Positions 1 to 6,403 of a stretch of DNA of 7,582 nucleotides are shown in pieces (positions within the stretch are counted from its first letter, which is position 1; the number at the start of each line of letters is the position of its first letter). This DNA is from an uncultured Clostridia bacterium (GTDB lineage Bacteria > Bacillota > Clostridia > Christensenellales > CAG-1252). Where the stretch lies: contig CAMOUZ010000052.1 in the NCBI GenBank assembly GCA_946626795.1, forward strand, positions 1-7,582, in the 5' to 3' direction. The translations under genes were made by a program, and so were the position numbers. Below the pieces are notes generated by a model. The model did no database searches. It had not been told where the DNA came from and was given only the letters and a program-made list of their open reading frames with translations.

Positions 1-3000
1 CGCGGAAGTATCGGAGAGCTTGTCCGCCGAATTGTAATAGAAGGTAAAGACGGAATCTTTCTCGTCCACTTCGCCCTCGCCCGTTTTGAGATAGAGCGAG
101 AGCCAAAGCTCTGCATCGGGATCATTCAGTCCGGGGAGAATGGTCTTTTCGCCTTCTTGGCTCTTGCCGTGCAGGGCGACGCTCGCCGCCACTTCCACGC
201 GGAAGGAATAACGCACGATATCCTGCGCCGTATTATTCCCCACCTGAATGGCGAGGGAATCTCCGCCCACGTTTCCGGAAATGAACTCGCTGAGTGTCTT
301 CGCATAGAGACCGTCCATCACCATATCGAGATCCGCGCTGAGCGCAAAGCCCACCGTGAGCTCGGACCAATCGCGGAAATCCGCTTTATCTTTCAAAATG
401 TCGCGCGGAGCAAATGCGACGGTGAGATCGGAGACGCCGATGCCGAAGTGATTCGTATGATCCTCCGTAGAGATGCCGAGCTCCACCGCGATCTTCGCGA
501 GATCCACCTCCGCGTCGAAAATGATGCCCTCCGGCAAGATGATATCGAGACCGAGAAGCGCCGTCACGACGGCAAGGCTATTCGCCGTGGTGACCACGCC
601 GATCACCCCTTCTTTCGCGAAATAAACCTTCGCGATGACGCTATTCAAGAGACCGATGAGAGTATGGCATTCGCAGTCACAGCCCTGCTTGCAGGTGGCT
701 TTCGTGCAATAACCCTGCGCGACGCATTCGGGACAAGTGCATCCGCAATCGAGAGTTTCCTCGCTCTCCGTCGCCGCGGGCAAAAGCCCTTTCACCTGTC
801 CGATCGCGTCGGAGAGTTTGAGTTTGGAGAGGATGTCCGCATTCTCCACCTTGAATTTCGGCGTGCCGAGAAGCGCAAGGTCGATATACACCGTATCCTT
901 TCCTTTTTTCTGCGCTGCGTCGTACGCATAATCGTATCCGATATAGAGAAGATCGACGTCCTTGCCGCCCTCCTTCCCCGTCACGGTGAAAGAGAATTGC
1001 AGATAACTGAGATCATTGAGATCCGCATTGACGTCCAGGCGCAAGGTGACGGGCGCTTTCATGAGCTCGCCCATATTGCCCTCCGTCACAAGATACGTCC
1101 TCACCTGCTCGAAAATATTCGAGACGCTTTCATTGTCGAAGAGGGAGGCGATGCTTCCCACCATACTCGACGCGTCGTAATTGAAGTCGCCCGTCGTGAG
1201 ATCCATCGTCACCGTAATGCCGGCGGAAACATTCCCGAGGAAGGGACGATTTCCCTCCGCATCCGTGCCGAGCTCCACGAAATGAGACGCATCCAATCCG
1301 TCTTTATAAATATAATGCGTCAGATCGAGGGTCTGCTCGATGCCGATGCCCATGCCCGTAACGGAAGCGCGGATCTCGGCGCCGTCGAAGATCGCGCCGA
1401 GATTGATGCTGATGCCGTCATTTAATCCGACGCCTGCCTCCACGGAGGTTAAAAGCTCGTCGAGCCTCATATCTTTCACTTGATCCAAGCCAAAGAGCAT
1501 TTGGAGGATATTCGTCACCGAGGCGCCCGTCAGCGAGACGGCGAAGCCTTCCTTATCAAAGATAAGCTTCGCAAGCCCGAGGGAGAATGCGTCTTGATCC
1601 GCCGCAGCGACCGAATCCGCAGACGCCGCGGACACATCCACCACCTCATTCGAGAAGCGATAAGAAACGGGATCTATGCCGAGCCAAGGCGCGCGCGCAT
1701 AAACCATCCCGTTTCCGTCGGCGTACAAGGCGAGCATAAGCTCACGCTCCGTCTGAGAGACGTCGTTATAAAGAGCGAAATACACTTCCGAGCCGAGAAC
1801 GGCGCCGAGGATATCGGGATCTTCGGAATTCAGATCGAAATCCTGCATATTCGCATTGACTTTGAGGTCGAAGGAGAGATCGTAGACCACTTTCTCTCTC
1901 GCCTCCACGCCGAACTTCACGCCATCCACGAAAGACTGCACGAGGGTGGTCAGTTTCTCATTACTCGCTTCGAGTTCGAGATAGAGCCTTCCGCTGAGCT
2001 CCGCCGCGATCTTGCCCGGCTCATTGAAATTCAAAAGACCGTACTCGTCCTTTTTCGGCGAAACGGATCCCGCGTCGAAGGAGACGCCGAATTTGCCGAT
2101 CGTGACATCGACATAATCCGTCGTGCTCGTCTTATAGGAAACATGCATTCCGAGCTCCACGCCGTCTTTGAAATACACGCGGAAAGAAGGCGTCAGATCG
2201 GGAAGCGTATCCCCGAAAGAGCCTATCTTCATGATATTCAGGAAAGTATCGAGGCTGTAACTCTCCAAGGCGATCATCAAGCCGCGATCCGTGAGGTTTA
2301 CGGCGTCGAGCAGATCGATGATACTGCGCACGGTGGAGAGAGAATCTCCCGCCTCTTCGTCCTCTGCCGCAGCGCCTGAGACGCAATGTTTGCATTGACA
2401 TCCGTCTCCGCAGCTCATACCGTCGCAAAGGCCCGCTTCGAGACAGGCGCGACAGCCGCAGCCGCAAGGCAGATTATTGACTTTGACCTTGAATTTCGGC
2501 AAGTTCAAACCATAGAGACCGCCGTCCGCTTCGGAATGCGAGAGACCTTCCGCGTCCACATAGAGATATATGCCGTCATAATAAAGGTCGGCAAGCTTCT
2601 TCTCCACGCCGTCCGCTTCACGCAAGAGCTCGATCTTCGCATTGAATTCGAGACCGTTCACAAAACCGATGTTCGCACCCACGCGCGCTTTGAAATGTCC
2701 GTCGATGGGATCATCGACGTCGAGGGTCAAATCGGAAGCGAGGAGAAGCTCCGCGATACCCGCGGGCATGCCCTCCTGCTCCGCCAAGAGATGCGCGAAA
2801 TCCGTGAGAGAATACTCCATGTCTCGGAACGCATAATCGAGATCCGCCTCAAACTGCACGTAGACGGTTTCGAGAGTATTCAGCTCGCGATACGTTTTGC
2901 CCGCGCCTGCCTTCACGGAAGCGGGGAGCACTTCTTTCTTGAAAAGATCCACGGAGATGTCCGAAACGAGGACGTTCACCGAGGGATTTATGTATTCGTC

Positions 3001-6000
3001 GAGGCTGACGTCCGCGCCCGTGTCGCCCGCGCTCGTATCGAAGACGAGGGTGGCGCCGATCTTGAAACCGTCCGCCGTGCTGAGATACACCTTGCTGGGA
3101 TGCTCGGAAGAATTGTCAAGCTTCAAGACGGTGTCGGGGTCGGTGGCGTTGAAGAGTCTACCGAAGACCGTACGACCGTTATCCAAGCTCGCGAGGAGAT
3201 CGATCAAGGTGGAGATCAAGCGATCGGCGAGAATCACGGAGAGCTCGTCGTCCAAGGTCACGCCGCCGAAGAAACCGCCGAGAACGGAGAAGATCTGCTC
3301 GGAGGACATCGCATCCGCCGCCGAGACTTCTTGCACGGCAGGGACTTCCGTCTCCGTAGACGCCATCTCGGAGAAAAGATCTTCGAGACGGATCTTATAC
3401 ATCATTTTGGGCAAGCCGTTGCCGTCCTTCGAGAGGGACAGCACGGAAGCGTCGATGAAGATGGCGCTCTCCCCTGCCGCGTATTCGCCGTAATAAATCG
3501 AGAGAAGCCTATTTTCATCCGTGAGCGCCACGGTATTCGCGTCGGGCTTCTTATAGACTCGGACCGCAAGCTCGATATTCGAGAGATTCAAGGAAACCCT
3601 GCTTCCGCCGAAATAAGAGGCGACGTTGATAGGATCGAAGATGAGGTTCGCGTCCAGCGTGACGTCCACGCCGCCCGAGAGCCTGTTCTCCACACCGAGG
3701 ATCGCATTGAGCTCCGCGATCGCATTGCCGAGGGCGTTGCCGAGGTTTCTGCTCTTCATGCTGCCCGTATCCCCGGAGATCGTCAGCATCGCGGAGAGCG
3801 AGACCGCCGAAAATTCTTCGAGAGAGGAATAACCGGAAGCGTCGAAATCCGCTTTGGGCACGACGAATACAGGCGTGTATCCGATGAGAAGCGGATCAAT
3901 CTTTACATTCAGATAGGTGTCGTCATCCGCGAGCTTGACCTTCGCGTCGAGGAAGATACCGAAGCCGTCCGCAATCCCGAGCTCGACGCTGAGAGAACGA
4001 ATGGCGAGATCCGTCGTGGAATACACTTTGTTGACCGCGGAATAAATACTGTCGAAGAGTCTGTATTTATTCTCTGCGGATTCGATGGCTTTATCGAGCT
4101 TCTTCTCGCATTCTTCAAAAGCCGCGAGCGCCTCGTCATAATCGGTCTTCGCATCGGAGAAAGTCTTTTTCGCAACCGTGATCTTTTTATTCAGCTCCAA
4201 TTTTTCAAAAGGATCGGACTCCACGTCATACTGCCTTTGGAGATCCACGAGCGCCGCATTTGCATTTTCGAGAGCGGTCTCCGCAGTGGAGAGCGTCTCT
4301 GTGAGGTCTTTCAGCGCCTGATCCGCCGCTTTATTCGCCTCGGCTTTTTCAAGCGTATCCTTTGCGCTCGATCTCGCCCTGCCGACAAGATTGAAGAGGA
4401 TCTCACGATCCGCCGTCACGCGGACGGACTTCCTGCCTTCGGGACGCTTCTCGATGGTGGAGAGGACTTTATCGATGATGTCGATGACGCTGAGCGTCAC
4501 TTCGGGCGTCTCGCCTTCCGCGGCGGACAGCTCATACACGCCGTTCGTCACCACCTTGCGCATCGCGGTCTCGTAATCATCGCCGGGATCGCCGAAAGCA
4601 TCCACGATAAGCTCGCGCATTTCGAGGCTCTCCGCCGAGGAAGACTCCGCCGTGCCGAACATATCCGCAGCGGCGCTCACGACAAAGGTCTTCAAGACGG
4701 AAGCGAGATTCAGCCCCTTATAGACGAATTTCGGCAAGCCGAGATAAGAGAGATCCACGTACAGCGAATTCTTACTGCCGACGTAATACGCCGTGCCGAT
4801 CAGATCCGTCGATTCGCGGGATTTATTATTGTAAATGCGAAGCTCGATATAATTCTTATCGTTTTTATTCCAACTCATCTCGGCGTTGAGATCCACGTAC
4901 AAGCCGATCGTGCCCTCGCCGAGGGTCAGCTTGCTCGCGCCGAAATCGCCGAGATCCGAAACGCCGAAATAGCGTTTGAGCATGCCGCCGACGAGATTGT
5001 CCACCGTGACGGTCTTCTTGCTCGCATTCTCGAATGCCACCTCGAAGCCGAGCGCGATATTCATAATGCTGAAACGCTCGTATTCCGTAAACTCGGGGAA
5101 GACGATGTCGCGCATTCCGGCGGGGTTATTTCCGATGTACTTGCTGTCCACCGTCATATCCAAAGCGAATTTGTCCACGCCGTAGCCGAGGTCCACGTCC
5201 ATACTGACGAGCTTCCCGTCGCGGATATTCACAATGAGATCCGCCGTGATGTTCTCGAAAGTATAGTTCGTGATATTCGTCATCGTGATGCCGAAGACGG
5301 AGGAAAGCATGCTGTCCACTTTGTACTGATTATTCAAAACCGACTTTGCGATGTTCAAGGTGGACATCAGGAATTTCAACATCTTATTGAAATCCGTCTT
5401 CAAGACGAGCTGTGTGTCATCCCCTTTCGTGGTCTTGGTGACGCTCTTGAAAGCATTCTTCGTGATTTCCGTGACGAGCTCGCCCACCGTCTCGTCCAAA
5501 ACCGAGATATTCGTCGCCATCACGTCTCCGATGGAAGACTGAACGGAAGAAACTGCGTCCGAAGCCACCTTCGCGATGTCTCCGAAACTGATATCGTCGA
5601 AATAAAGGGTGATGCCGCCGTCCTCATTCGGCACGTTGAGATAGAAAACGCCTTTTACATAATACAGCCCAAACACGACCGCGCGCGTATCAAAAGAACG
5701 CACCTCGAATAACAGCTCGGTTTTGTCATCGTCTCTGCGATCGTACTTACAGCTCAGGTCGACATACATCTTGAAGGTCTTGCCGCTCTCCACTACGGTC
5801 ATTTCCTTCGAAACAAGATCAAAAGCCAGCTGATCGCTCTCGTCGTCCGTCTTGATCGCATCGCCGAGATACGAGAAGAAATCACCGATGGCAATATCGG
5901 TCTTCTCTCCTCCGACGACGTCTATCACGGGAGTATCTCCTCCTCCCGATCCGCCCGAACCATCTTCGGGCAAGACCGTCACGGTCTTCGGCGTACAGGC

Positions 6001-6072
6001 AAACGCCAATAACGCCAGCGTAAAACATACGAGCAAGATCAAAAAGATTTTTGTGTGAAGATTCTTAGTCAT
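1..6072 (-). CDS. Giant repeat-containing surface lipoprotein, 3' end beyond window
   Basis: I translated all 2024 codons from the ATG at 6072-6070 down to base 1 and found no stop or frameshift; the true stop lies outside the window. The start is supported by GGAGG four bases upstream and by an in-frame TAG at 6094-6096. An in-frame ATG at 6088-6090 is possible, but the ribosome-binding site would then lie inside the gene. The N-terminus is a lipoprotein signal with Cys26 as the predicted lipidated residue, followed by a Gly/Ser/Asp/Pro-rich tether (about 35-60). The rest is at least six diverged units of 270-300 residues rich in alternating hydrophobic/Asp strands, with a coiled coil (about 565-668) and two Cys-rich modules (1203-1230 and 1776-1803). 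Only four cysteines lie outside those modules (16, 26, 108, 655). The export route and membrane anchoring follow from the signal; the function is unknown. A long surface adhesin, scaffold or lipid/metal-binding protein are all possible. Confidence 0.95.
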   Translation of the reverse strand, partial: MTKNLHTKIFLILLVCFTLALLAFACTPKTVTVLPEDGSGGSGGGDTPVIDVVGGEKTDIAIGDFFSYLGDAIKTDDESDQLAFDLVSKEMTVVESGKTFKMYVDLSCKYDRRDDDKTELLFEVRSFDTRAVVFGLYYVKGVFYLNVPNEDGGITLYFDDISFGDIAKVASDAVSSVQSSIGDVMATNISVLDETVGELVTEITKNAFKSVTKTTKGDDTQLVLKTDFNKMLKFLMSTLNIAKSVLNNQYKVDSMLSSVFGITMTNITNYTFENITADLIVNIRDGKLVSMDVDLGYGVDKFALDMTVDSKYIGNNPAGMRDIVFPEFTEYERFSIMNIALGFEVAFENASKKTVTVDNLVGGMLKRYFGVSDLGDFGASKLTLGEGTIGLYVDLNAEMSWNKNDKNYIELRIYNNKSRESTDLIGTAYYVGSKNSLYVDLSYLGLPKFVYKGLNLASVLKTFVVSAAADMFGTAESSSAESLEMRELIVDAFGDPGDDYETAMRKVVTNGVYELSAAEGETPEVTLSVIDIIDKVLSTIEKRPEGRKSVRVTADREILFNLVGRARSSAKDTLEKAEANKAADQALKDLTETLSTAETALENANAALVDLQRQYDVESDPFEKLELNKKITVAKKTFSDAKTDYDEALAAFEECEKKLDKAIESAENKYRLFDSIYSAVNKVYSTTDLAIRSLSVELGIADGFGIFLDAKVKLADDDTYLNVKIDPLLIGYTPVFVVPKADFDASGYSSLEEFSAVSLSAMLTISGDTGSMKSRNLGNALGNAIAELNAILGVENRLSGGVDVTLDANLIFDPINVASYFGGSRVSLNLSNIELAVRVYKKPDANTVALTDENRLLSIYYGEYAAGESAIFIDASVLSLSKDGNGLPKMMYKIRLEDLFSEMASTETEVPAVQEVSAADAMSSEQIFSVLGGFFGGVTLDDELSVILADRLISTLIDLLASLDNGRTVFGRLFNATDPDTVLKLDNSSEHPSKVYLSTADGFKIGATLVFDTSAGDTGADVSLDEYINPSVNVLVSDISVDLFKKEVLPASVKAGAGKTYRELNTLETVYVQFEADLDYAFRDMEYSLTDFAHLLAEQEGMPAGIAELLLASDLTLDVDDPIDGHFKARVGANIGFVNGLEFNAKIELLREADGVEKKLADLYYDGIYLYVDAEGLSHSEADGGLYGLNLPKFKVKVNNLPCGCGCRACLEAGLCDGMSCGDGCQCKHCVSGAAAEDEEAGDSLSTVRSIIDLLDAVNLTDRGLMIALESYSLDTFLNIMKIGSFGDTLPDLTPSFRVYFKDGVELGMHVSYKTSTTDYVDVTIGKFGVSFDAGSVSPKKDEYGLLNFNEPGKIAAELSGRLYLELEASNEKLTTLVQSFVDGVKFGVEAREKVVYDLSFDLKVNANMQDFDLNSEDPDILGAVLGSEVYFALYNDVSQTERELMLALYADGNGMVYARAPWLGIDPVSYRFSNEVVDVSAASADSVAAADQDAFSLGLAKLIFDKEGFAVSLTGASVTNILQMLFGLDQVKDMRLDELLTSVEAGVGLNDGISINLGAIFDGAEIRASVTGMGIGIEQTLDLTHYIYKDGLDASHFVELGTDAEGNRPFLGNVSAGITVTMDLTTGDFNYDASSMVGSIASLFDNESVSNIFEQVRTYLVTEGNMGELMKAPVTLRLDVNADLNDLSYLQFSFTVTGKEGGKDVDLLYIGYDYAYDAAQKKGKDTVYIDLALLGTPKFKVENADILSKLKLSDAIGQVKGLLPAATESEETLDCGCTCPECVAQGYCTKATCKQGCDCECHTLIGLLNSVIAKVYFAKEGVIGVVTTANSLAVVTALLGLDIILPEGIIFDAEVDLAKIAVELGISTEDHTNHFGIGVSDLTVAFAPRDILKDKADFRDWSELTVGFALSADLDMVMDGLYAKTLSEFISGNVGGDSLAIQVGNNTAQDIVRYSFRVEVAASVALHGKSQEGEKTILPGLNDPDAELWLSLYLKTGEGEVDEKDSVFTFYYNSADKLSDTSA
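664..747 (-). other. Cys-rich module 2 of the giant protein
   Basis: Residues 1776-1803 contain cysteines at 1776, 1778, 1780, 1783, 1789, 1794, 1798, 1800 and 1802, plus His1803. The first eight cysteines have exactly the spacing of module 1, and Gly1777, Gly1787 and Gly1797 match Gly1204, Gly1214 and Gly1224. Only the last two ligand positions are swapped (Cys-His here, His-Cys in module 1). It sits in the equivalent linker of unit 6, preceded by an acidic Ala/Thr/Ser/Glu stretch. Confidence 0.9.
2383..2466 (-). other. Cys-rich module 1 of the giant protein
   Basis: Residues 1203-1230 contain cysteines at 1203, 1205, 1207, 1210, 1216, 1221, 1225, 1227 and 1230, plus His1229. The pattern is C-x-C-x-C-x2-C-x5-C-x4-C-x3-C-x-C-x2-C. 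It lies just after the Pro-Lys-Phe-Lys-Val strand of unit 4 and just before an Ala/Glu/Asp-rich linker. The spacing suggests metal or cluster coordination, or a tight disulfide knot; the sequence alone does not decide which. Confidence 0.9.
4069..4380 (-). other. Predicted coiled-coil insertion in the giant protein
   Basis: Residues about 565-668 are rich in Ala, Glu, Lys, Asp and Leu and contain no glycine and a single proline (621). Leu, Ala and Val recur at heptad-like spacing in two stretches, about 572-618 and 622-668. The break near Pro621 would allow a two-helix antiparallel hairpin. The composition is quite unlike the beta-like segments on either side, and its length accounts for most of the extra distance between the unit 2 and unit 3 landmarks. 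Confidence 0.75.
5995..6072 (-). other. Lipoprotein signal peptide and lipobox of the giant protein
   Basis: Residues 1-26 read as a short basic n-region (Lys3, Lys8), a hydrophobic core rich in Leu, Ile, Val and Phe (9-24), then Ala-Phe-Ala-Cys with Cys26 at the +1 position. Ala at -3 is less common than Leu, but small Ala at -1 and the invariant Cys fit signal peptidase II. A run rich in Gly, Ser and Asp follows at 37-47, as is usual for a flexible tether after the lipid anchor. Confidence 0.9.
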
Positions 6073-6076
6073 AATT

Positions 6077-6081
6077 CCTCC
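6077..6081 (-). promoter_or_regulatory. Ribosome-binding site of the giant lipoprotein gene
   Basis: On the minus strand GGAGG is followed by AATT and then the ATG at 6072. This strong Shine-Dalgarno match decides the start in favour of 6072 over the in-frame ATG at 6090. Confidence 0.85.
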
Positions 6082-6101
6082 GAGCTGCATATCCTATGCC
6101 A

Positions 6102-6119
6102 CGCGAGCGCGTACTCGCG
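6102..6119 (-). promoter_or_regulatory. GC-rich hairpin in the 5' leader of the giant gene
   Basis: Within the predicted leader, CGCGAG (6114-6119 read on the minus strand) pairs with CTCGCG (6102-6107) around a six-base loop, with one G-U and one G-C pair possible below. The stem ends 20 bases before the ribosome-binding site and has no U-tract, so it is not a terminator. It may stabilise the mRNA or affect translation; no riboswitch class is recognised. Confidence 0.45.
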
Positions 6120-6138
6120 CGCAGAGCTATACAGGAAA

Positions 6139-6167
6139 ATTTTAGCGTATGCGCGCGCGTTTGTCAA
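6139..6167 (-). promoter_or_regulatory. Consensus sigma-A type promoter of the giant lipoprotein gene
   Basis: On the minus strand a perfect -35 box TTGACA (6162-6167) is followed by a 17-base spacer and a -10 box TAAAAT (6139-6144, five of six consensus bases). The next 30 or so bases upstream of the -35 box (6168 to about 6200) are strongly A/T-rich, like an UP element. The predicted start near 6132 gives a leader of about 60 nt. The spacer is almost entirely an alternating purine-pyrimidine run. Confidence 0.87.
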
Positions 6168-6249
6168 TGATTATTAAATTATCTTATTCAAAAACTAAAA
6201 AACGAAAGAAGGCTCGATCGGGCGGAGGAGGAGAAAACGACGCGGCGCC

Positions 6250-6279
6250 TCCCGCAAAAAGCTCGACGATGAGGCGGGA
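6250..6279. other. Intergenic inverted repeat of unknown role
   Basis: TCCCGC at 6250-6255 and GCGGGA at 6274-6279 form a six-base stem with an 18-base loop. CCTC and GAGG at the inner and outer edges offer an alternative pairing. It lies between the terminator of the upstream gene and the promoter of the giant gene, so neither predicted transcript should contain it. There is no clear U-tract on either side. It could be a protein-binding palindrome or chance. Confidence 0.3.
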
Positions 6280-6318
6280 AATCTTTTCGTGAGATCATCG
6301 GATATTTCGGGATTTTAC

Positions 6319-6368
6319 AAAAAAAACACCCGAGGCGATCCCTCCCTTGAAAGGAGGCTTGCTTCGGG
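6319..6368 (-). terminator. Rho-independent terminator after the 282-residue lipoprotein gene
   Basis: Read on the minus strand, CCCGA (6364-6368) pairs with TCGGG (6329-6333), and inside it CCTCC (6353-6357) pairs with GGAGG (6341-6345) around a seven-base loop. The stem is followed by TGT and a run of eight T in total (6319-6326). It begins about 35 bases after the stop codon and separates this gene from the giant gene downstream. Confidence 0.88.
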
Positions 6369-6403
6369 CGAGCGACGCGATAAAACGGTCCGAGCGCGGG
6401 AGA

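Larger units (their letters stand above)
1..5811 (-). repeat. Tandem protein repeat: six to seven diverged units of about 270-300 residues
   Basis: A landmark recurs through the giant protein: an aromatic pair, a short turn, then Tyr-hydrophobic-Asp/Asn followed by Leu-Gly-x-Pro-Lys-Phe or a variant. The landmark tyrosine (or Phe in unit 3) falls at residues 144, 438, 872, 1171, 1458 and 1729, giving spacings of 294, 434, 299, 287 and 271. The 434 interval holds an inserted coiled coil, which explains its excess. A seventh unit seems to begin at the window edge with Tyr2012-Tyr2013. After each landmark comes an Ala/Ser/Glu-rich linker (for example 465-485, 904-926, 1231-1244, 1480-1493), then a Leu/Ile-rich amphipathic segment, then several beta-like strands. 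Identity between units is low, so this is shown by ordered motifs and not by DNA repeats. The fold is unknown to me; it faintly recalls lipoproteins of the LppX/LprG/LolA type, which is only a guess. Confidence 0.75.

Noticed and set aside
157..2379. Plus-strand open frames of 422 and 299 codons (157-1425 and 1480-2379)
   Set aside because: They are in the same antisense register as the 1108-codon frame and opposite the Cys-rich and repeat regions of the giant gene. The minus strand has the signal peptide, promoter, ribosome-binding site and ordered repeats.
664..2466. Cys-rich modules as a classical 2[4Fe-4S] ferredoxin domain
   Set aside because: A ferredoxin needs C-x2-C-x2-C-x3-C-P twice. 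The spacing here is C-x-C-x-C-x2-C and there is no Cys-Pro ending the motifs, and the protein is exported.
2386..5712. 1108-codon open frame on the plus strand
   Set aside because: It is the register-matched antisense of the giant lipoprotein gene. It has no ribosome-binding site, its product is full of Arg, His, Ile and Glu without domain structure, and its openness is explained by avoidance of TTA, CTA and TCA in the true gene.
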